NCBI GenBank assembly: GCA_916613615.1
Contig: OU744724.1
Span: forward strand, 30,215,452 to 30,279,451
Source: Steromphala cineraria
Taxonomy: Eukaryota > Mollusca > Gastropoda > Trochida > Trochidae
Length of the DNA stretch: 64,000 bases
Direction of reading: 5' to 3'
A model generated the notes under the pieces. The model saw only the letters and a list, made by a program, of their open reading frames with translations. It searched no databases and had not been told where the DNA came from. The position numbers and the translations under genes are program-made. How positions within the stretch are numbered: position 1 is the first letter of the stretch; each line of letters begins with the position of its first letter. Below are positions 31,026-46,000 of the stretch, piece by piece.

Positions 31026-34000
31026 GTCCTTGTTGTCCTCCTTGGAGGAACTGCCCGGAGGTTGCTGGGTGCGACGTAGGTGCTTCATCTCGGGAGACTT
31101 GCCCTTGAGACTTAGACAGCGCTGGCTGCTGGCAACACGCTTGGCAGGTTCCTGTAATAATGACCCGGGAGCCGAGGACTTCTTAGGGCTGTTGGTGATG
31201 GAGCCCAGGGGCTTGGTAGCAATCGGGGCCTGGAAACAAATACATGTGTGCAAATTGAAATCCATATGATTTTATCTACACGACTATTTTAAGAAAGGAG
31301 AGATGGTGAGACATTACCCCCAATATATTTCATTGTTATTCTCTTTTGCGTATTTGATTAGCTCTTTTCCTTGCCATACGATGTGCGAGAAGTTTAAAAA
31401 AATTTAATATTATAACAAACATGATCATGATTTCCAGAATGCCAGACAAACAACTCTTATACAATCTTAGATGAGTATTAAAAAGTTAACCTCTTTGTTG
31501 CTACCCTACACAACATTCTGGATTTTCTTTTTATATCAGGGTCAGGGTAGATCAATGAAGGAGTAACCAACTTGATTAAATCTTTCCTCTATGAAAATAT
31601 CTAAAAAGACTGCCAAAACCTAAGCAACACCTAGAGAGGCGTGCAGCCTCCTCACCTTGATGTCGACCTTGCTCCTGCTCCGTGTGGTCATGCTGGCCCG
31701 CGGCAGACTCGACCCTGATGGTACTCCAGCCTCTGATGTTGTTGACTGGATCTCTCCAGACTTCCCTGCTGCTGCTGCTGCTGTTGATGTTGATGTCGAC
31801 GCTGCTGTACCTGACCGGGGGAGGAGGCTGGTGGGGCGTGTCCTCGTTGATAGCAGGCTTCTCTTGGCACCAGGTCTCTCTGGTCGGCTCCCGCTTCTGG
31901 GTGGTTCTGTACAGCACAAGCATTGTATCAAACATTGGTCGTTGTGTTTCAAATAAGGGTTATTGCATTGTTTTTAAAAGATGGGTAATTGTTTATAAAA
32001 CATGGACCCAGGTCACTGTTCAAACATGGATCAATATGCATCTAACATAGGCAATTGTACATCAAACATAACTGAAGGGGTTCCTGGATTTTTGCAACAG
32101 CTCAATGCAAACTTTATGAGTATATTTCACAAATGTATGAACAGAAGTCAAGCACAATATATGTCATATCAACTATCCCTACAAAATCTCCTTATTAGTA
32201 AAAAGAAAGTTATTAGTGCGCTGTATGTTAATGCACCCTACACACCTTGAGTATCTTGTGATGGACTTGGGTCTTGTTTCTGTCTCTTGGAAGCTAGTGC
32301 ATCTTCCGTCTGATCGCTCTTTCTCTTGGGCAGTGACGTCCGCTTTACTGCGGGCTCACCACTTGATGGCTGAGAACTACCTTTTACACTAGATGTTGTT
32401 TCTGCAGTGTCCGTCTCAGGAGTTATCTCTCTTGGCTTGTACTTAGAGAAAGCACTTGTGAGCTGTCTAGTTTGTAATCGTGCCCGTGTTGCTGACAGTT
32501 TTGTGGGACTGGACTCCCTTGATGCAGATACAGGTTTGTTATTGTCTATTGACTCCTGGGACGACTCACTCTCACCAGATTTAGCTGCTGCTTCTGCTGA
32601 TCTTCTTGTCACCCTGGGAGCCCGCAGGATCCTCTGACGGGTCTTGACCTCCCTCTCACTGGAGCTTAGTGGCTTCTCACTCAGGGCTTCCTTCTTAGAA
32701 GGACTCACCAGCCTCTTCTTCGACTGGCTTGCACTGTCTTCTTCAGCCTTGCCTGCACTGTCCTTGTCAGTGTCACTCACAATCTTGTCATTGCTGGGGT
32801 CTTGAGGAGCTCCTTGTGCATTCTGTCTTGTCTTCACAAGATGAGCTGGAGAATTAATAGGATATGAAAGATTTTTGCTGCACAACTGACATGGTTAACA
32901 AATATGTGGAGCATGTAAGTCAATTGTTTTTTCAAAGAGAGTAATGTTGCATTTAAAAGATCATTCATAAACAAAGATCTAATTTGAGTAGATTGATTTA
33001 CCTATTTTAGTCAATTCAAATTGATTCTTGTTGGTAATGAATGTCAATAAAAGAGATAAACACTTCCATATTTGTCTTACCAAGTGCGGCAACTCGCTTC
33101 TGCAGTATCACAACTGTTTCTTTGAGTTTATCGTTCTCATTGACGAGCTGGAAGTTTTTGCGGCATGATTCCTTCTCAGTCTTGGTGTGAGTGTCCAGGG
33201 CTGCTGTCAACTCATCTATCTTCTTCTGGAGGTCTTCAGTCTGAGGAATGAGGGACAGAGAACAAACATGACTTCATGCATACAAACACCTCAAACTAGT
33301 TCAGATAAGGTAATATTAAAAAAAACTACTCCAAACCATGAATGAAAAGAAATTACCTGAGAATTGTCGCTGCCAGACTTTGCTCGCTTCAGCTGTTCCT
33401 TGAGACGGTTTGCTGAAACCTTCTCTGCCGATAACTGTGACTGTAACCTGGAACATTGGCTTTCCCATTTTCTGAGAATCTACAACCAAAGAAATGAAAA
33501 AAATTAGGATTGTTTTAAAATATCAAACACTGACAATTATTATCTGTTTATACACATTTTTCCAGCTTTTTGTCTTGTTTTTTGTTTGTTTTTACTTTTG
33601 AATGATGAATGATGCTTGTCTATGACATATACATAAAGATCAACTGATTGCAAATGGATGTAAAGCCCCTCACCTCATTGCCCTCCCCCTTTACACCGGA
33701 TGAGCTCAGTTTTTCCTTGACCTCCTGAAGCTCCTCTTGCTTGTCCTTGAGACTCGTCCTCAGAGCTGACATCTCCTCCTCTAGACCTTGCTTCGTGGTA
33801 TTTATCTTCTCATCAGCTTCTTTGACTTTCTCCTCGGCCTCACATAACTGTTCTTCTTTGCTCTCAAGGTTAGTCCTAAGGGTTGAGAGCTCAGCCTCAA
33901 GCTCACTCACAGAGTCCTTCAGTTTGCTGAGTTCAGCTTCCTTTTCAGCTACATTTGATTTCTCCAACTTGAGGTCTGAGTTAACTCTGTCCATCTCCTC

Positions 34001-37000
34001 CTTCCTGCTAGACTGGGTCTGTGTGACATCTTCAAGCTCAGCTTCCTTGCTACCGAGAGTTTGACTCAAATCAGAAAGCTCTCTCTCCTTCTGTTTCAAC
34101 TGCAAGCTCATCTCCTTCAGGTCATTGGTCCTCTTCTCCAGATTAGACTGGACTCCTTCAAGCTGGGACTTCACCTTACAGACCGTCGACTCTTGCTGCA
34201 ATTGGTTTTTGAATTTGATTAATATGTCTATTCTAAAATTGGTTATCCATCTCTACTCATACAATTAATTGAGAAAATAAAGTCCTGTTTCACTCCTTCT
34301 TATATCATACTCATTTCATAAAGAGGTATCAAATAGGATGATTTATAAGTTATAAGATTAGAGACTTTGCAAGACAATTGCTTATATTTATTTTAATTTC
34401 AAGCAGAGCACACACAAGATGTCACTTTAAATATTAATGATTTTTTATCAATTTGCAGCAACAGGCCAGTCATAACAAATGGCTGGGCCTCCTATCACAA
34501 AGCAACCTTAACTAAGGTTAACCTTAACTCCCTTTCTGTAACATTACACTAAGGCTACCTTAGCGACTTACGATCACCTTAGAGCTTTGTGAAAGGAGGC
34601 CCAAATCTATACTAAGAAATGAAACCCAATTTGTTCTATAATGGCCAGTACCTGTTTGAGAGCCTTGTCCATCTTCTGCTGCCACTGAGACTCCAGTTCC
34701 ATGATCTTCTGTTCTGTCTGCATCCCAGACTCTACACTCCTCGACCTCAGTTTAGACAAAGACTCCTCCAACCGCTTCACATTCTTCTCCACAACCACCA
34801 GCTCCTGTTGCAGGGACTCTATCTCACCCTGCAGAAAAATCACTTTGCTTTTAAAAAACTTTCAATAACCCTTATAAGTACCTTCTTTGACTGATTGAGA
34901 TCAAAGTTTTACGAGCATATCACATTTGGACAAACGTTGTAGCCTATTATGTTGCTAAGAATAATGTCATTAAATGAAACTGTTATAACTGAAACAATGT
35001 TTTACAAAGATAATATTAATTTAACTTGATAAATTTCACTAAACAAACCTAGATACCCATTTCAATAATACTTCAACACTTTTGGTGTTTGGTGTTTTTT
35101 ACCACTTTTAGGAGTTCTTACATTTATTAACTGGAAACAAAATAGAGAACTTCTCACCTTGGCATTGTCAAGCATGTCTGATGTCTCCTTGGACTTGTGT
35201 TCTGTGTTCTGCAGTTCCTTTTCAGTCTTCTGTAGCTTCTCCTGCAGAACCTTCACCTGCTTCTCCCGCTTTAGTTCTGCAGTCTCTGCTGTCTTTTGGG
35301 CTGCAACAAGCTCTGTCTTGAGACCAGCTACCTCCATCTCCAGGTTGCCAGCTGTGTCTTCTGCTTCATCCTTCTTCTTCTCGGCTTCAAGGATGGATTG
35401 CTCCAGGCTTTGCAGGTCCTCTTCAAGCTTCCCTACCTTACCAGACTCTTCCTTGATTTCATCTTCAAGGGCCTTCTTCTCGTTAGACAGAGATCCATTC
35501 TTTTCTTCAATTGCAAGGAACTGACTAAGGAGGTCTCCATTTTCCTTACTTAAGTTCTCATACTTTGTCTTCAAATGTGTCTTTTCTGTTTCTACTTGTT
35601 CAAGATCTTTCTTCAAAGATAATAATTCTTCCTCTGATGCCTTGCATTCTGCTACTTCATTTTCAAAGTCCTTTTCAATCTTTTGCAGTTTTGATTTGAG
35701 GTTGCGTTTATCATCTCTCAAATTATTTTCACTGTCACATATCTTCTTGTAGCGCTCCTGGTTTTCCATAATTTCAGCATTTAGGGATTCCACACACAGA
35801 TTCAACCGTTCATTCTCATCTTTAAACTTCTGCAGTTCAGTTTCAGTCTTCTCCCCCGTAGTTTCTTGTGACATTTCTAAATTCTTTACATCTTTCTTGA
35901 CCTCTTCAAACCTTAATAATAATTCGTCATGTTCTTTTTTCAAGCTGTCTCTCTCACTTTTGAAGTTGTTCTTGTCAGTTTCAAGGGCCGAGATCTCCAT
36001 TTCCATAGACTCCATGGCATCCTTGTACATGTCCACTGTGGACTCCATCTCCCCTTTCTCCTTGAGGACAGTGTCCAGGTGGACCTTCAACTCCGACTTG
36101 TCATCTAGCACTGTCTTCATCTCTTCTTGCAGCTGGCCAATCTTACTCTCTGAGGTCTGCAGCACCTCCTCGGTCTCCTTCAGCTTCTGCTTGGTCTTCT
36201 GGTTGTCCTTCTCAATCTTCTTGATGATGTCCTGCAGCTTGAGGCAGCCTTCCTTCACCTCCTTCATCTCCATCTCTGTGTGAGACATCTGCTCCTTCAT
36301 CTCGCTGTTGGTGCATGCAAATGACTCTGTATCTGCCTCCAACTTGGATTTCTCTTCCACAAGCTGGGTTAATTTGGTCTCGATCTCTCTTCTCTCCTTT
36401 TCAGACTGTTCAAGCTTTATGTTCAGATTGGAGATGTCAGCCTTGTAATCATCTTCATTCATCTGGTGTTCTGCCTGACTAAGTGAGTTGGTGTCAATGA
36501 TGGTTTGAAGTTCTTCAATTTTCTCCTTGGCAATATGAAGGAAGTTGAGTTTCTCCTCAAGGTCTTTCTTCATCTCCTCTTTGTCACTTGTGAGTGTTTT
36601 TATCACCTCTTGCAACTCCATTTTCTCTACTCCAAGGATATCCATTTCCTCCTCTTTCTCCTTCAGATCACTATCAACAGAGTTTAGCTTCTTCTCCATC
36701 ACAGCCAGGTCATTCTCTAGATTCTTCACCTGGTTACATAGATGTTCCCTCTCGTCGATGATTGCATCCAGATCAGCAACTTTGGCATCAAGTTCGGCTT
36801 TAAGTTCAGCACCCTTGGACTCTGAAGATTTCAATTTCTCATCAAGGTCAGCAGTGCATTTACAGGCATTTGATAAATCACTTTCTTTCTGCACTAGATC
36901 CTTTTTCATGTGGTCAAGTTCCTCTGACAGCTTCTCTACCTCACTCTGTGCTTCTTCAAGCTGCCTACAACTTGTGCTCTTTCCTTCAGTAAGCTGTTCC

Positions 37001-40000
37001 TCCAATTCTTGAACATTGTCTGTAAGTCTTTTGATTGTAGCTTCATAATCTGACGTTTTCTTAGTCAAGTTGTCAACACTGTCCTTTAACTGAGTGACTT
37101 GTTCTTGCAGCCTGTCAACAGTCACACTCTTGTCTTCGGTGTTCTGGCCAAGCTCCAGCTTCAAGTCCTCAACTTCTTTCTGTGTTTTCTCCAGCAGGTC
37201 TTCCAGGTCAGACTTCTCTGCCTTGAGACTGAGGAGGGAGTCCTGCAGTGAGTTGTTGTCTTGAGTGAGCTGCTCCACCTGTTGCTGAACAGACTGGGAG
37301 AAGGTCTGAGTGCTCAGCAGTGCTGTCTGTGTTCCTTCCATCTCCTCCTCAATCTGAGATCTGCTGCTCCTCAGTTCACTCATTGAAGTCTCCAGTAATC
37401 TAAGCTGCTCTTGGAGAGTCTTCTTTTCTTCTCCAAGACTGCTCATCTGTTCTTCTAATGATTCCTTGTTGATCAATGTGATCTTCAATTCCTCTCGGAT
37501 ATCTTCAAGTTCCTTCTCCTTAATATTTAGAGTCACATCTTTGTTCTTCATTTCTGATTTCAACTCACTGGCTTCTGTTCTAAGGGAGGATATATTTTCA
37601 GAGAGTTCATCAATCTTTTGGTTCTTTTCTTCAAGAATGTCTTTCATTTCGGTGGTGGCTTCCTGAGATTCACAAGCTATTCCTTCCAACCTACGTTCCA
37701 ACTGAGTTATTTTGTGCTCCAGATCCGACTTTTCAACTTCCTTCTGGCGAAGTGCATCCTTCTCTTCCTGAATCTGAGACTTTGCCTCTTCTGCTCCTGC
37801 TTCCATCTCACTTATAGTTTTATGCAAGCTCTCTACTTCAGACTTCATATTCTCTAGCAACACAGTGTTTTCTTCATATTTACTATTCAGTCTTTTAATT
37901 TCAGCTTCCATCTTCTTGCACTCTTCCTCCTTGTCAAGGAGACTAGATTCGTTTAAAGCAGTTTTGCTTTTAAGGTCTTCATTCTCAGATTCAAGACTTT
38001 CAACTGTTGCCTTAAAGTGTTGAATTTCCTCTGAAAGTGATTTCAAATGACGATCTGTTGCTTCAGACTTCAACTCCGCATCTTTTGCAGTTTGATCAGA
38101 TTTATCCACTGCATTGTTGAGTTGCTCCTTCTCAGAGTCAACCTCACTTAGATGTTCCTTCAACTCCAAGACTTTGGCCTCAAGTGTGTTATTGAGTTCA
38201 GTGAGGTTTTGAATCTCTCCCCGGGTGAGAGTCAGCTGCTGCTTCTGTTCCTCCTGTTGGTCTGCCCATAGGGACTTCTCTGTGCTGAACCCCTGCAGGG
38301 TTGATTCATATTCAGTCTGGAGGTCCTCCAGCTTCTTCTCAGAGCTCTCCAGCTGCTGGGATAGTTGATCATTCTCTGTCCTCAGAGTCCTAACTTGACT
38401 TGTCTGATCACTCAGGTCACTGCTCTGCTGGTCTGATTTCTCTCCCACACCCTCTAGTGTTTTGGCAAGAGACTCACATTCAGCTTTGGCATCTTCCAAG
38501 TTCTTTGTAAGAAGGTCATTTGATATAAGAGATTCCTTCAAACTATCATTTATCTTATTCAATTCCTCTTTAAGATTTGTCTTGTCCGCTTCAAGGGTTT
38601 CTATTGTAGCCCGCAAGGCTGTCATTTCATCTTTGGTGTAACTCCTTTTGTTTTCTAGTTCCCTAATTTCATTTAGTTTTATAACTAGCTCACTTTCTTT
38701 AGTCTGATCAGAGGATGTAAAATGTTCCAATTTAGAGTGAGCATGCTCAATTTCGGACTGCTTCTTCTCACATTCAGATTTAGCCTCTGCTATCTGAAGT
38801 TCTAAACCATCTTTTTCATTCTGGAAGTCATTCTCTAACTTGGTAACAGACAACTTAGTACTCTCTAACTCACTTTCAAGTTTTCTAAGAATTTCAGTCT
38901 TATTGTCCAGTGTCTGTTGAAGCTGCTCCATATCAGTTGATAGTTTTATCTTATCTTCTTCCAGCTTGTCCTTCTCACATTGAAGAGATTCTAGATGTTG
39001 ACTCATCTCTGCTTTGCTGGCTTCTCCCTCAACTGAAGCAGAGTTGTGGTTGTCTTGGAGAGACTTGAATTGTCTCTTAAGAGTTTCCATCTCAGTACTC
39101 ATGTCTGTCTTCTCTTTGTTCATCACTTCAAGTTCCAACTGCAGCTCTTCCTGTTTGGATTCAGACTCGCCTCTAAGTATATTCATCTCCCCCTCCTTCT
39201 GATGTTCAACATTTTTCATTTGTGACATTTGTCTGTCCAGTTCAATTTTCATTTCAGTGAGTTGAGAATCCTTTTCTTGGACCTTTTCAAACAAGTCCTT
39301 CTCTAGCTGACTTTTCTCATCCTGAGTTTCTTGTAGCTTGGACTCCAGCTGAGTAATCTTCTGCTCCATGTCCTGCATCTTTGCAGAGTTCCTCTCGGTA
39401 TCCTTCTCATACTTGGTCCTGAAGTATCCCTGGAGATCAGTCTCCTGAAGCACCTTCTGCTCTAGCTCTGAGAGCTGGCCCTCTTTGTCTGAGATATCAG
39501 CCATCAACTCGTCAATCCTACTCTCCTTCTCCCCGAGGATCTGCTTCAGCTTCTCTTGCTCCTTGTCCCGAGAGGAGATTGTAGAGTCGTGTTCTGCTTG
39601 CTGCTGCTGCTTCAGAAGTTGCTCCTGCTCCACAGCTGCCTTCGTATTCTCTACTTCCTGTCTGAGTTCAACCTGGAGCAGCTGGGCCTCCTTCAGATTA
39701 GCCTCAAGTTTGTTCTTTTCATTAGTGATCTGTGCTAGCTTGGCTTTGTGTTTCTCATCTGCTTCAGAACAGGATTCTTCCATTGTTTCCTTCTGTTTCT
39801 TCATTTCCTTCAATTCATGCTGTGCATCCTTCAAGGAGTCTTCGAGGGTAGACACTGTCTCTTCCATTTTACGAAGAGCTGTAGACTTGTTGTGTATATC
39901 ATCTTCTGATGATTTCCTGCTTTGTGACATTGATTCTTCCATCTCCTTGATCTCATCTTTCAATGCTTCTTCGCTCTTTTCCTTTCCATCCACAACTGCT

Positions 40001-43000
40001 TTCAGTGTGTTTATCTCAGTCATTTTGTTATCAAGATTGCTTTCAAGCTGTTTAACATTTGCAGCTTGCGTTTTCAAATCACTTTCCAACTGGGTCACCT
40101 TCTCAATCAAACTGTTTCTTTCTTCCGATGTCTTATCAAGTGAACTACCAGAGTGCATCATCTGTTTTCTTAAATCTGATAAACTGACCTCTGCCTCAGC
40201 TAGTTTTGACAAAGTTTCATCATGTTCGATTGACAAATTTTCAAGTTTACTGTCCTTATCAGCCAGAGTGTTTTCACTCTCTTTCAAATCATTTTCAAGT
40301 TTTTCCATTTGTGCAATCATTTGTTGCTGGTCAGTCAGTATGTTAGTTTTCTCTTCTTCTACAACAGCAAGCCTGCCAGAAAGATTACCGTGTACATCTG
40401 ATGACTTGTGGACTTCTTCCTCCAACTTAGTCTTGAGTTCTTCTACTTCTGCTTTTCTATCTTCTAGATCACTTGCCATCTTGTTCCTCTTGCTCTGCAG
40501 TTGTGTATGCTGTTCATTCAACTTGTCCTGGCTTGTCTTCAGCTGATCAAATGTTTCCTGAAGATTGTTCAACTTAGTGGTTAGGTCCTCAATAGTGTCG
40601 TCCTTGTCCTCAATATCCATCTGAAGCATCTCCATCTTGGATTTCAGACTGCTTGACTCCTGATCTAACCCTGACAGCTCATCTGCTTTCTGCTTCATTG
40701 AGTCAGACAATTTCTTCTCTAAACTATCAACAGAGTCTTTCATAGTCTGGATAGCTTTTTCTTTGTCTTCCAAGTCAGTCTGTGATTGTTCCACAGTCAT
40801 TTGAAGTTTATCACATTCTTTGGAAATGTTTTCATATTCTGTCTGTTTCTTGCTAAGATCTTCCTTGGTCTGCTGCATGGCCCTCTGTAGTTCATTGAAG
40901 TGACCTTGAAGGGTGTTCAGCTCTTCCACCTTACTCTCAAGTTCTGACTGCTGAGAGTCATACTTGCCTTTTAGAGTTTCAAGTTCCTGTCCAAGGTCTG
41001 TGGATTGTTTCTCTGCCTCTGCTGTGAGTTGTTGAACCCTTTCTTCCAAAGCATTCAGGGAAACGTTTTGTTTAGCAACTATGTCGCTCTTTTCTTGAAG
41101 CTCTTGAGTGGTTTTGTCTAGAGTCTCTGAAATTGACCCACACTGTGATTCCAAATCACTTGAGGATTTAGTCTTTTCTTCCATTGCATTCTTCATACTT
41201 TCCATATTACTTTCAAGATCATTGATGCAGTTGGTCAATCTTTCAATTTCTTTTTGATCTTCAATTCCTTTTCCATTAGCTTCATCCAAGGATGTTTTCA
41301 GGTTTTGACATTCTTTCGATAGATCAGTTAATGACTGTTTCTCTTCTTCCAACTTGGTATTCTTCTCTGTAGATAACATTGACTGGCGTTCCAATTCAAG
41401 TTTCAGCTCAGACATGTTTGTGGTCATGGCAGACAGTTCATCACTATTTTTCTCAAGCTGCTCACTCAGCTGGTTGAGCTCCGTCTGCTTGCCACTGAGT
41501 TCACTCTGCTTGTCCTCAAGGACCTTCTTAAGCTCTGAGACACTCTGCTTGGCCTGGAGAAGCTTCTCAGAGAGATCCCCAACATTGTCTCCCTGGTCTT
41601 CTAAGTCCATCTGGATCATGTCCAGCTTAGCCTGCATCCTCGCGTTGGTCTCTTTCACCTCACTCATCTCCTTCATCATCCCTGCCTTCTCCTCATCCTT
41701 CTGCTTCAGTAGACATTCACACTTCTCCTTTTCATCCTCCATCTGTCTCACTCTCTCCTTCAGACTCAACTCACTCTCTGACAAAGAGTTCAAACTCTTC
41801 TCAGATTCTGACCGTAACTCTGAGTGTTGAGTCTGAAGCTGTTCTAGTTCTGATGTCTTTTGTGACAGTGCAGACTGAGCGTGCTCAAACTTTCTCTTCA
41901 GATCTTCACATTCGGCTTGCAGGGATGACAGGTCTTCTGTCAACTTTTGGTTAGATCCTCCAAGATCTTTGTTCATCTGATCCACCTCAGTTTGCTTCTC
42001 ATCAAGTTTGGCTGAGAGAGATTTGAGCTGCTCGGTCTGAGCCTCGTGCTGCTCTTTCTGGTGCTGGTATGTGGACTGCAGACTCTGTAGACTGGACTCT
42101 GACTCAGACAGCTTCTCGCCAAGTTTGGCCATCTCAGCCTCCTTCTCAGCCAGCTGGGACCTCAGTGTGCTGATCTCATCTCCATGGCGAGTCTGCAGGT
42201 CCTTGTTCTGGGAGGTCTGGTCCTGCAGTGTGTGGTGCTGTTCCTGCAGGTTGTGCAGCTCCTCCTCCAGGGTAGAGAGTCGGGCAGCGGAGGCAGCCAG
42301 CTCCTCACTCCTCTCCTGCAGGCTGCTCTTTAGATGCTGCTCCTGCTCACTCCAGTTGTGCTGTGCATCTGCAACAAAGATAGGGGGTTCTTTACTGTTT
42401 TGCAAACAGAATTAACAGAGAGATCTCAATATTCCCTAAAGGAGGATTTCAATCGAAAGAAAATGCAACACAAGATCTTCTTATACATAATTAAATAAAA
42501 CTGAACAACATTGGAACGGCTCATCAGCAAGGAAAGTTATGAGTAAAGATCATCCTAGCTAGATATACAAAGATGTTTTTGCTTCTGGTGAAAGAGAATC
42601 ATAAAGGATATACCTTTTAACTGACTATCCCTATGCTTGAGAGTTGCAGTTGTGGATTCCAAGTCTTCAGTGATTGTTTGCAAAGATTCCTCCTTTTCTG
42701 CCAGCACAGCTCTAAGTTTCACCAGCTCTATGTCTTGAGAACTGAAAGAAAATCAATTGAATTTTATATTACTGATATAACATACATATTGTTGATAAAT
42801 ATTTCCAAGACTGCTCACCATTTACCATCTTCCCCAAAAAAGAGATAGATTTTTTATGAATTCTATATCAGTCTATACATATTCTGAAGCTCGCTTAGTT
42901 TGCATACTTTGACATGCCTATGCTAAAATAATCAGTCACAATACTTAGGCCCTCCAAGGTCTCAGCTGTCTGATAAACTAGGTGCTCTAGCTGCTTAAAT

Positions 43001-46000
43001 TGTAAAGACTGAAGCCTGGGGATTTCTCTGCCCTGGCTATCAGTTTTTTGATAAAATTGTCTCTAATTTGCTATAAGATTGACAATTTAACCTTATTGGC
43101 TAGCATGTTAATGAATGTGTAAGACATGTAGCAACCATGACGTGCATCCACCTACCCATGCCTCTCATTCAACTGTGAGATGCTGTTCTCGGAGTGCTCC
43201 AGTCGCTGTGTGAGTGTGTTCTTCTCTTGTTCCAACTGCTGTAGCTTGTCTCTCAAGTCCGTCAGTCTAGAGTCTCCACTTGACAGATCATCACACACCT
43301 TCTTGTGCTCCTCACTCAGCTCTGAATGCCAATACATGATATATTTAGTTCCTTGAAACAACAATTTCCTCTAGTTCTATCAAATAACTGATCATCCTCA
43401 TGTTTATCATCATGGTTGATTCAAAACTACATAAAAGAAAAAAAACAAGTCTCCAAATAATATTTCTTTGAATAATAAGATAAAAATTACCAAAGGTGGT
43501 CAACTGTTCATATGAAAGATTTGAAAAAAAAACACCCTCACAAAATATGATATTTGTTAATGGAATGGAAAATCACCAAAGTAACCAGCTGCTTATCTGT
43601 AAATTTTGTGAAAACTCACTATCATATTTGTGCTGCATGGCCTGTGTCTGTGTGTTGATGTTCTGCATGGATGTAGTGTGCTCTGCCTCAATGTCTCCCA
43701 TCTTAGCCTGCAGATCCTCTATCTGCTGCCCGAGCCCCGAGCAAGTCTTGTCCACGGTCTCCTTTTCCTCTTGAAGCTCCTTGTACGTGCCCCGCAGCTT
43801 GTCGTGCTCCCTCTGCAGGTCTGAGAAGCAGTGCCGCACCTTGTCAAGCTCCTGCTTGATCTTGTTCAGCTCTGACTCCTTACCATTGAGTTCCTCCCCC
43901 TTCTCACACAGCAGAGCTTCATAGTGCTTGTCAAGCTTATCCTTCTCCTCTGCCAGCTGCTTGGTCCTAGCATCAGAGGAGTGAGACAGTTCCTTGATCT
44001 CCAGGTTCAGTTTCTCAATGTCCTTCTTGTGGGTCTTATTCTCCTCCTGTTCGTTAGCCAGACATCCCTTTGTATGTTCCAGCTGAGATTTTACCTCCTC
44101 CATCTGGCTTTGAAGGGCAGATAACTCTTGTTTGTTAGCCATGAGCTCCTTCTGCAGCTTTCCCATATCCTGTTGGGCAAGATTGGTTGCATCCTTAGCA
44201 CTCTTAATCTCAGAGTCAAAGGACTTTTGGTTCTCTGAAATCCTCTCATCCATCTCCTTTAGAGTATCCTTCAGTCTGTTGATCTCCTGTTCTCTTGCTT
44301 CAACCATAGAGGACTTGTTCTGAATATCTAGGTCCTTCTCATCATTCAAATTCTTTGACTTATGAAGCTCCGCATCTCTCTGACCAAGAGTGTTGGTCAA
44401 TTCCTTAACCTCATTCTCCTTATCAGTGAGATCACGAGCCAGCTTATCGAATCGCTCTCCCTGCTGATCCAGCTGTCCCTTCATCCCATCATGGAGCCTC
44501 TGAACCTCTGCTCTCTGCAGCGAGACCTTGGCTAACTCCTTGTCCTTCTCTTCCATCGTCTTCTCCAGGTCCTGCTTCTCAATCTTCATCTCACTCAGCT
44601 GCTTGGACAGGTTCAGCACCTCCAGCTTAGTCTTAGCAAGCATGGCCTCTGTTTCCTCCTTCAAGTTCTCCATACTCTTCAGTTTCTGACCTGCTTCCAT
44701 TGCCTCTCTCTCCAGTCTGGCAGAGAGTCTCTCGCACTCTGCAGTTGCGCTCTCAAGTTCCAGGTCCTTGTCCATCATACGGGCTCGCAGGTTGTTGTTG
44801 GACTCATCGATGCGCTCCGAGGACTCCTTCACCTTCCTGGACTCCTCACGGGCTTCCTCAATCTTCTTCTCCGTCTCCTCCACCTGCTTCAGGGCTTTTG
44901 TCTGAAACACATCGGCACTGACTGGTTAAGATAAGGAATAAGGGCAAACTGACTGAGGTTTGGACACAAACCTTGATCAACTGACCTTCAAACATTTTTA
45001 CTATGAGCTAATGTTATAGACAGTCTAATCTCTAATCGTTGCTAAAATATTCCATTTTTTATTGTTTTATCTGGAAACTAAATATTGTTTGATATTACAT
45101 AAATTCTATTGAACAGATATACACAAAAAATAGGCGAAGAATTATTGTTTAAAATGAAATTGTCTACACAGACATTGAAATGTTGGAAGCACCAAAATAT
45201 ATCATGAAGCGTAAACATTTTACAGAAAATAAACAAATGAGAAGTTATAAAATGGTATATTTCAGTAAGCTTATTGACCAACCTTTTCTGCAACAGCCTC
45301 ATCAACGACCTTCTGCATGTCCGCTATGGAGGCGTCGTGGGTCTTGAGAGCATGGTCGATGGCGGCCAGCTTCTCGTTGAGTTCTTTCTTCTCCTTCTCT
45401 AGCTGTTGCTTGTCTTGGTTCAGCTTCTCACACTCTCCCTTCAGACGATTCTGCTCCGTCTGGCACTGTCATGTAGAATATTACAATTTATAACTTGTAA
45501 AAATATGTTCAACAATAACTCATTTATAATAAAACAATAACTTCCAGGGTTTAGGAAAAGTAGATGCCATGGGCCATTCTGTACATGATAAATAATGGCC
45601 CATTTAAAATTGTAATCATACTACTGATTTAAGTGCAATGGTCCATATGAAATTCAGAAACTACAAAGGACTTAATGTTAAATCTATAGGGGGAGTATGT
45701 GAATGCATTCATAGTTAACTACAAGCATTTGTTCAGAAATGTTTTGGGTGTGTTGACAAATATGAATGATCCCCTTAAATACCTGGAACTATCTCTGGTG
45801 TCATCTAAATTATTTTTACCATCTATCACAAATGTCAATGTGATGAAACAAAGAAGCTTGAGGCCGGTACACGCCACCACAACAAGTCTCACCTGATTGA
45901 TCTCTTGCTGCATCTGTTTCTTGGTCTCTGCCAGCAGTTTCTCTCCACTTTTGACGGTGTCCATGTGCATAGCGATGTCCTTGTTGAGCTCTTTCTCTCG

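Noticed and set aside
39485..40546. 353-codon Ser/Cys/Phe-rich open frame on the plus strand
   Set aside because: It is antisense to the 7.2-kb CENPF coiled-coil exon. Glu/Lys/Leu-rich code read backwards gives Ser/Phe/Leu-rich frames without stops, and other such plus-strand frames over 35-42 kb have the same cause.
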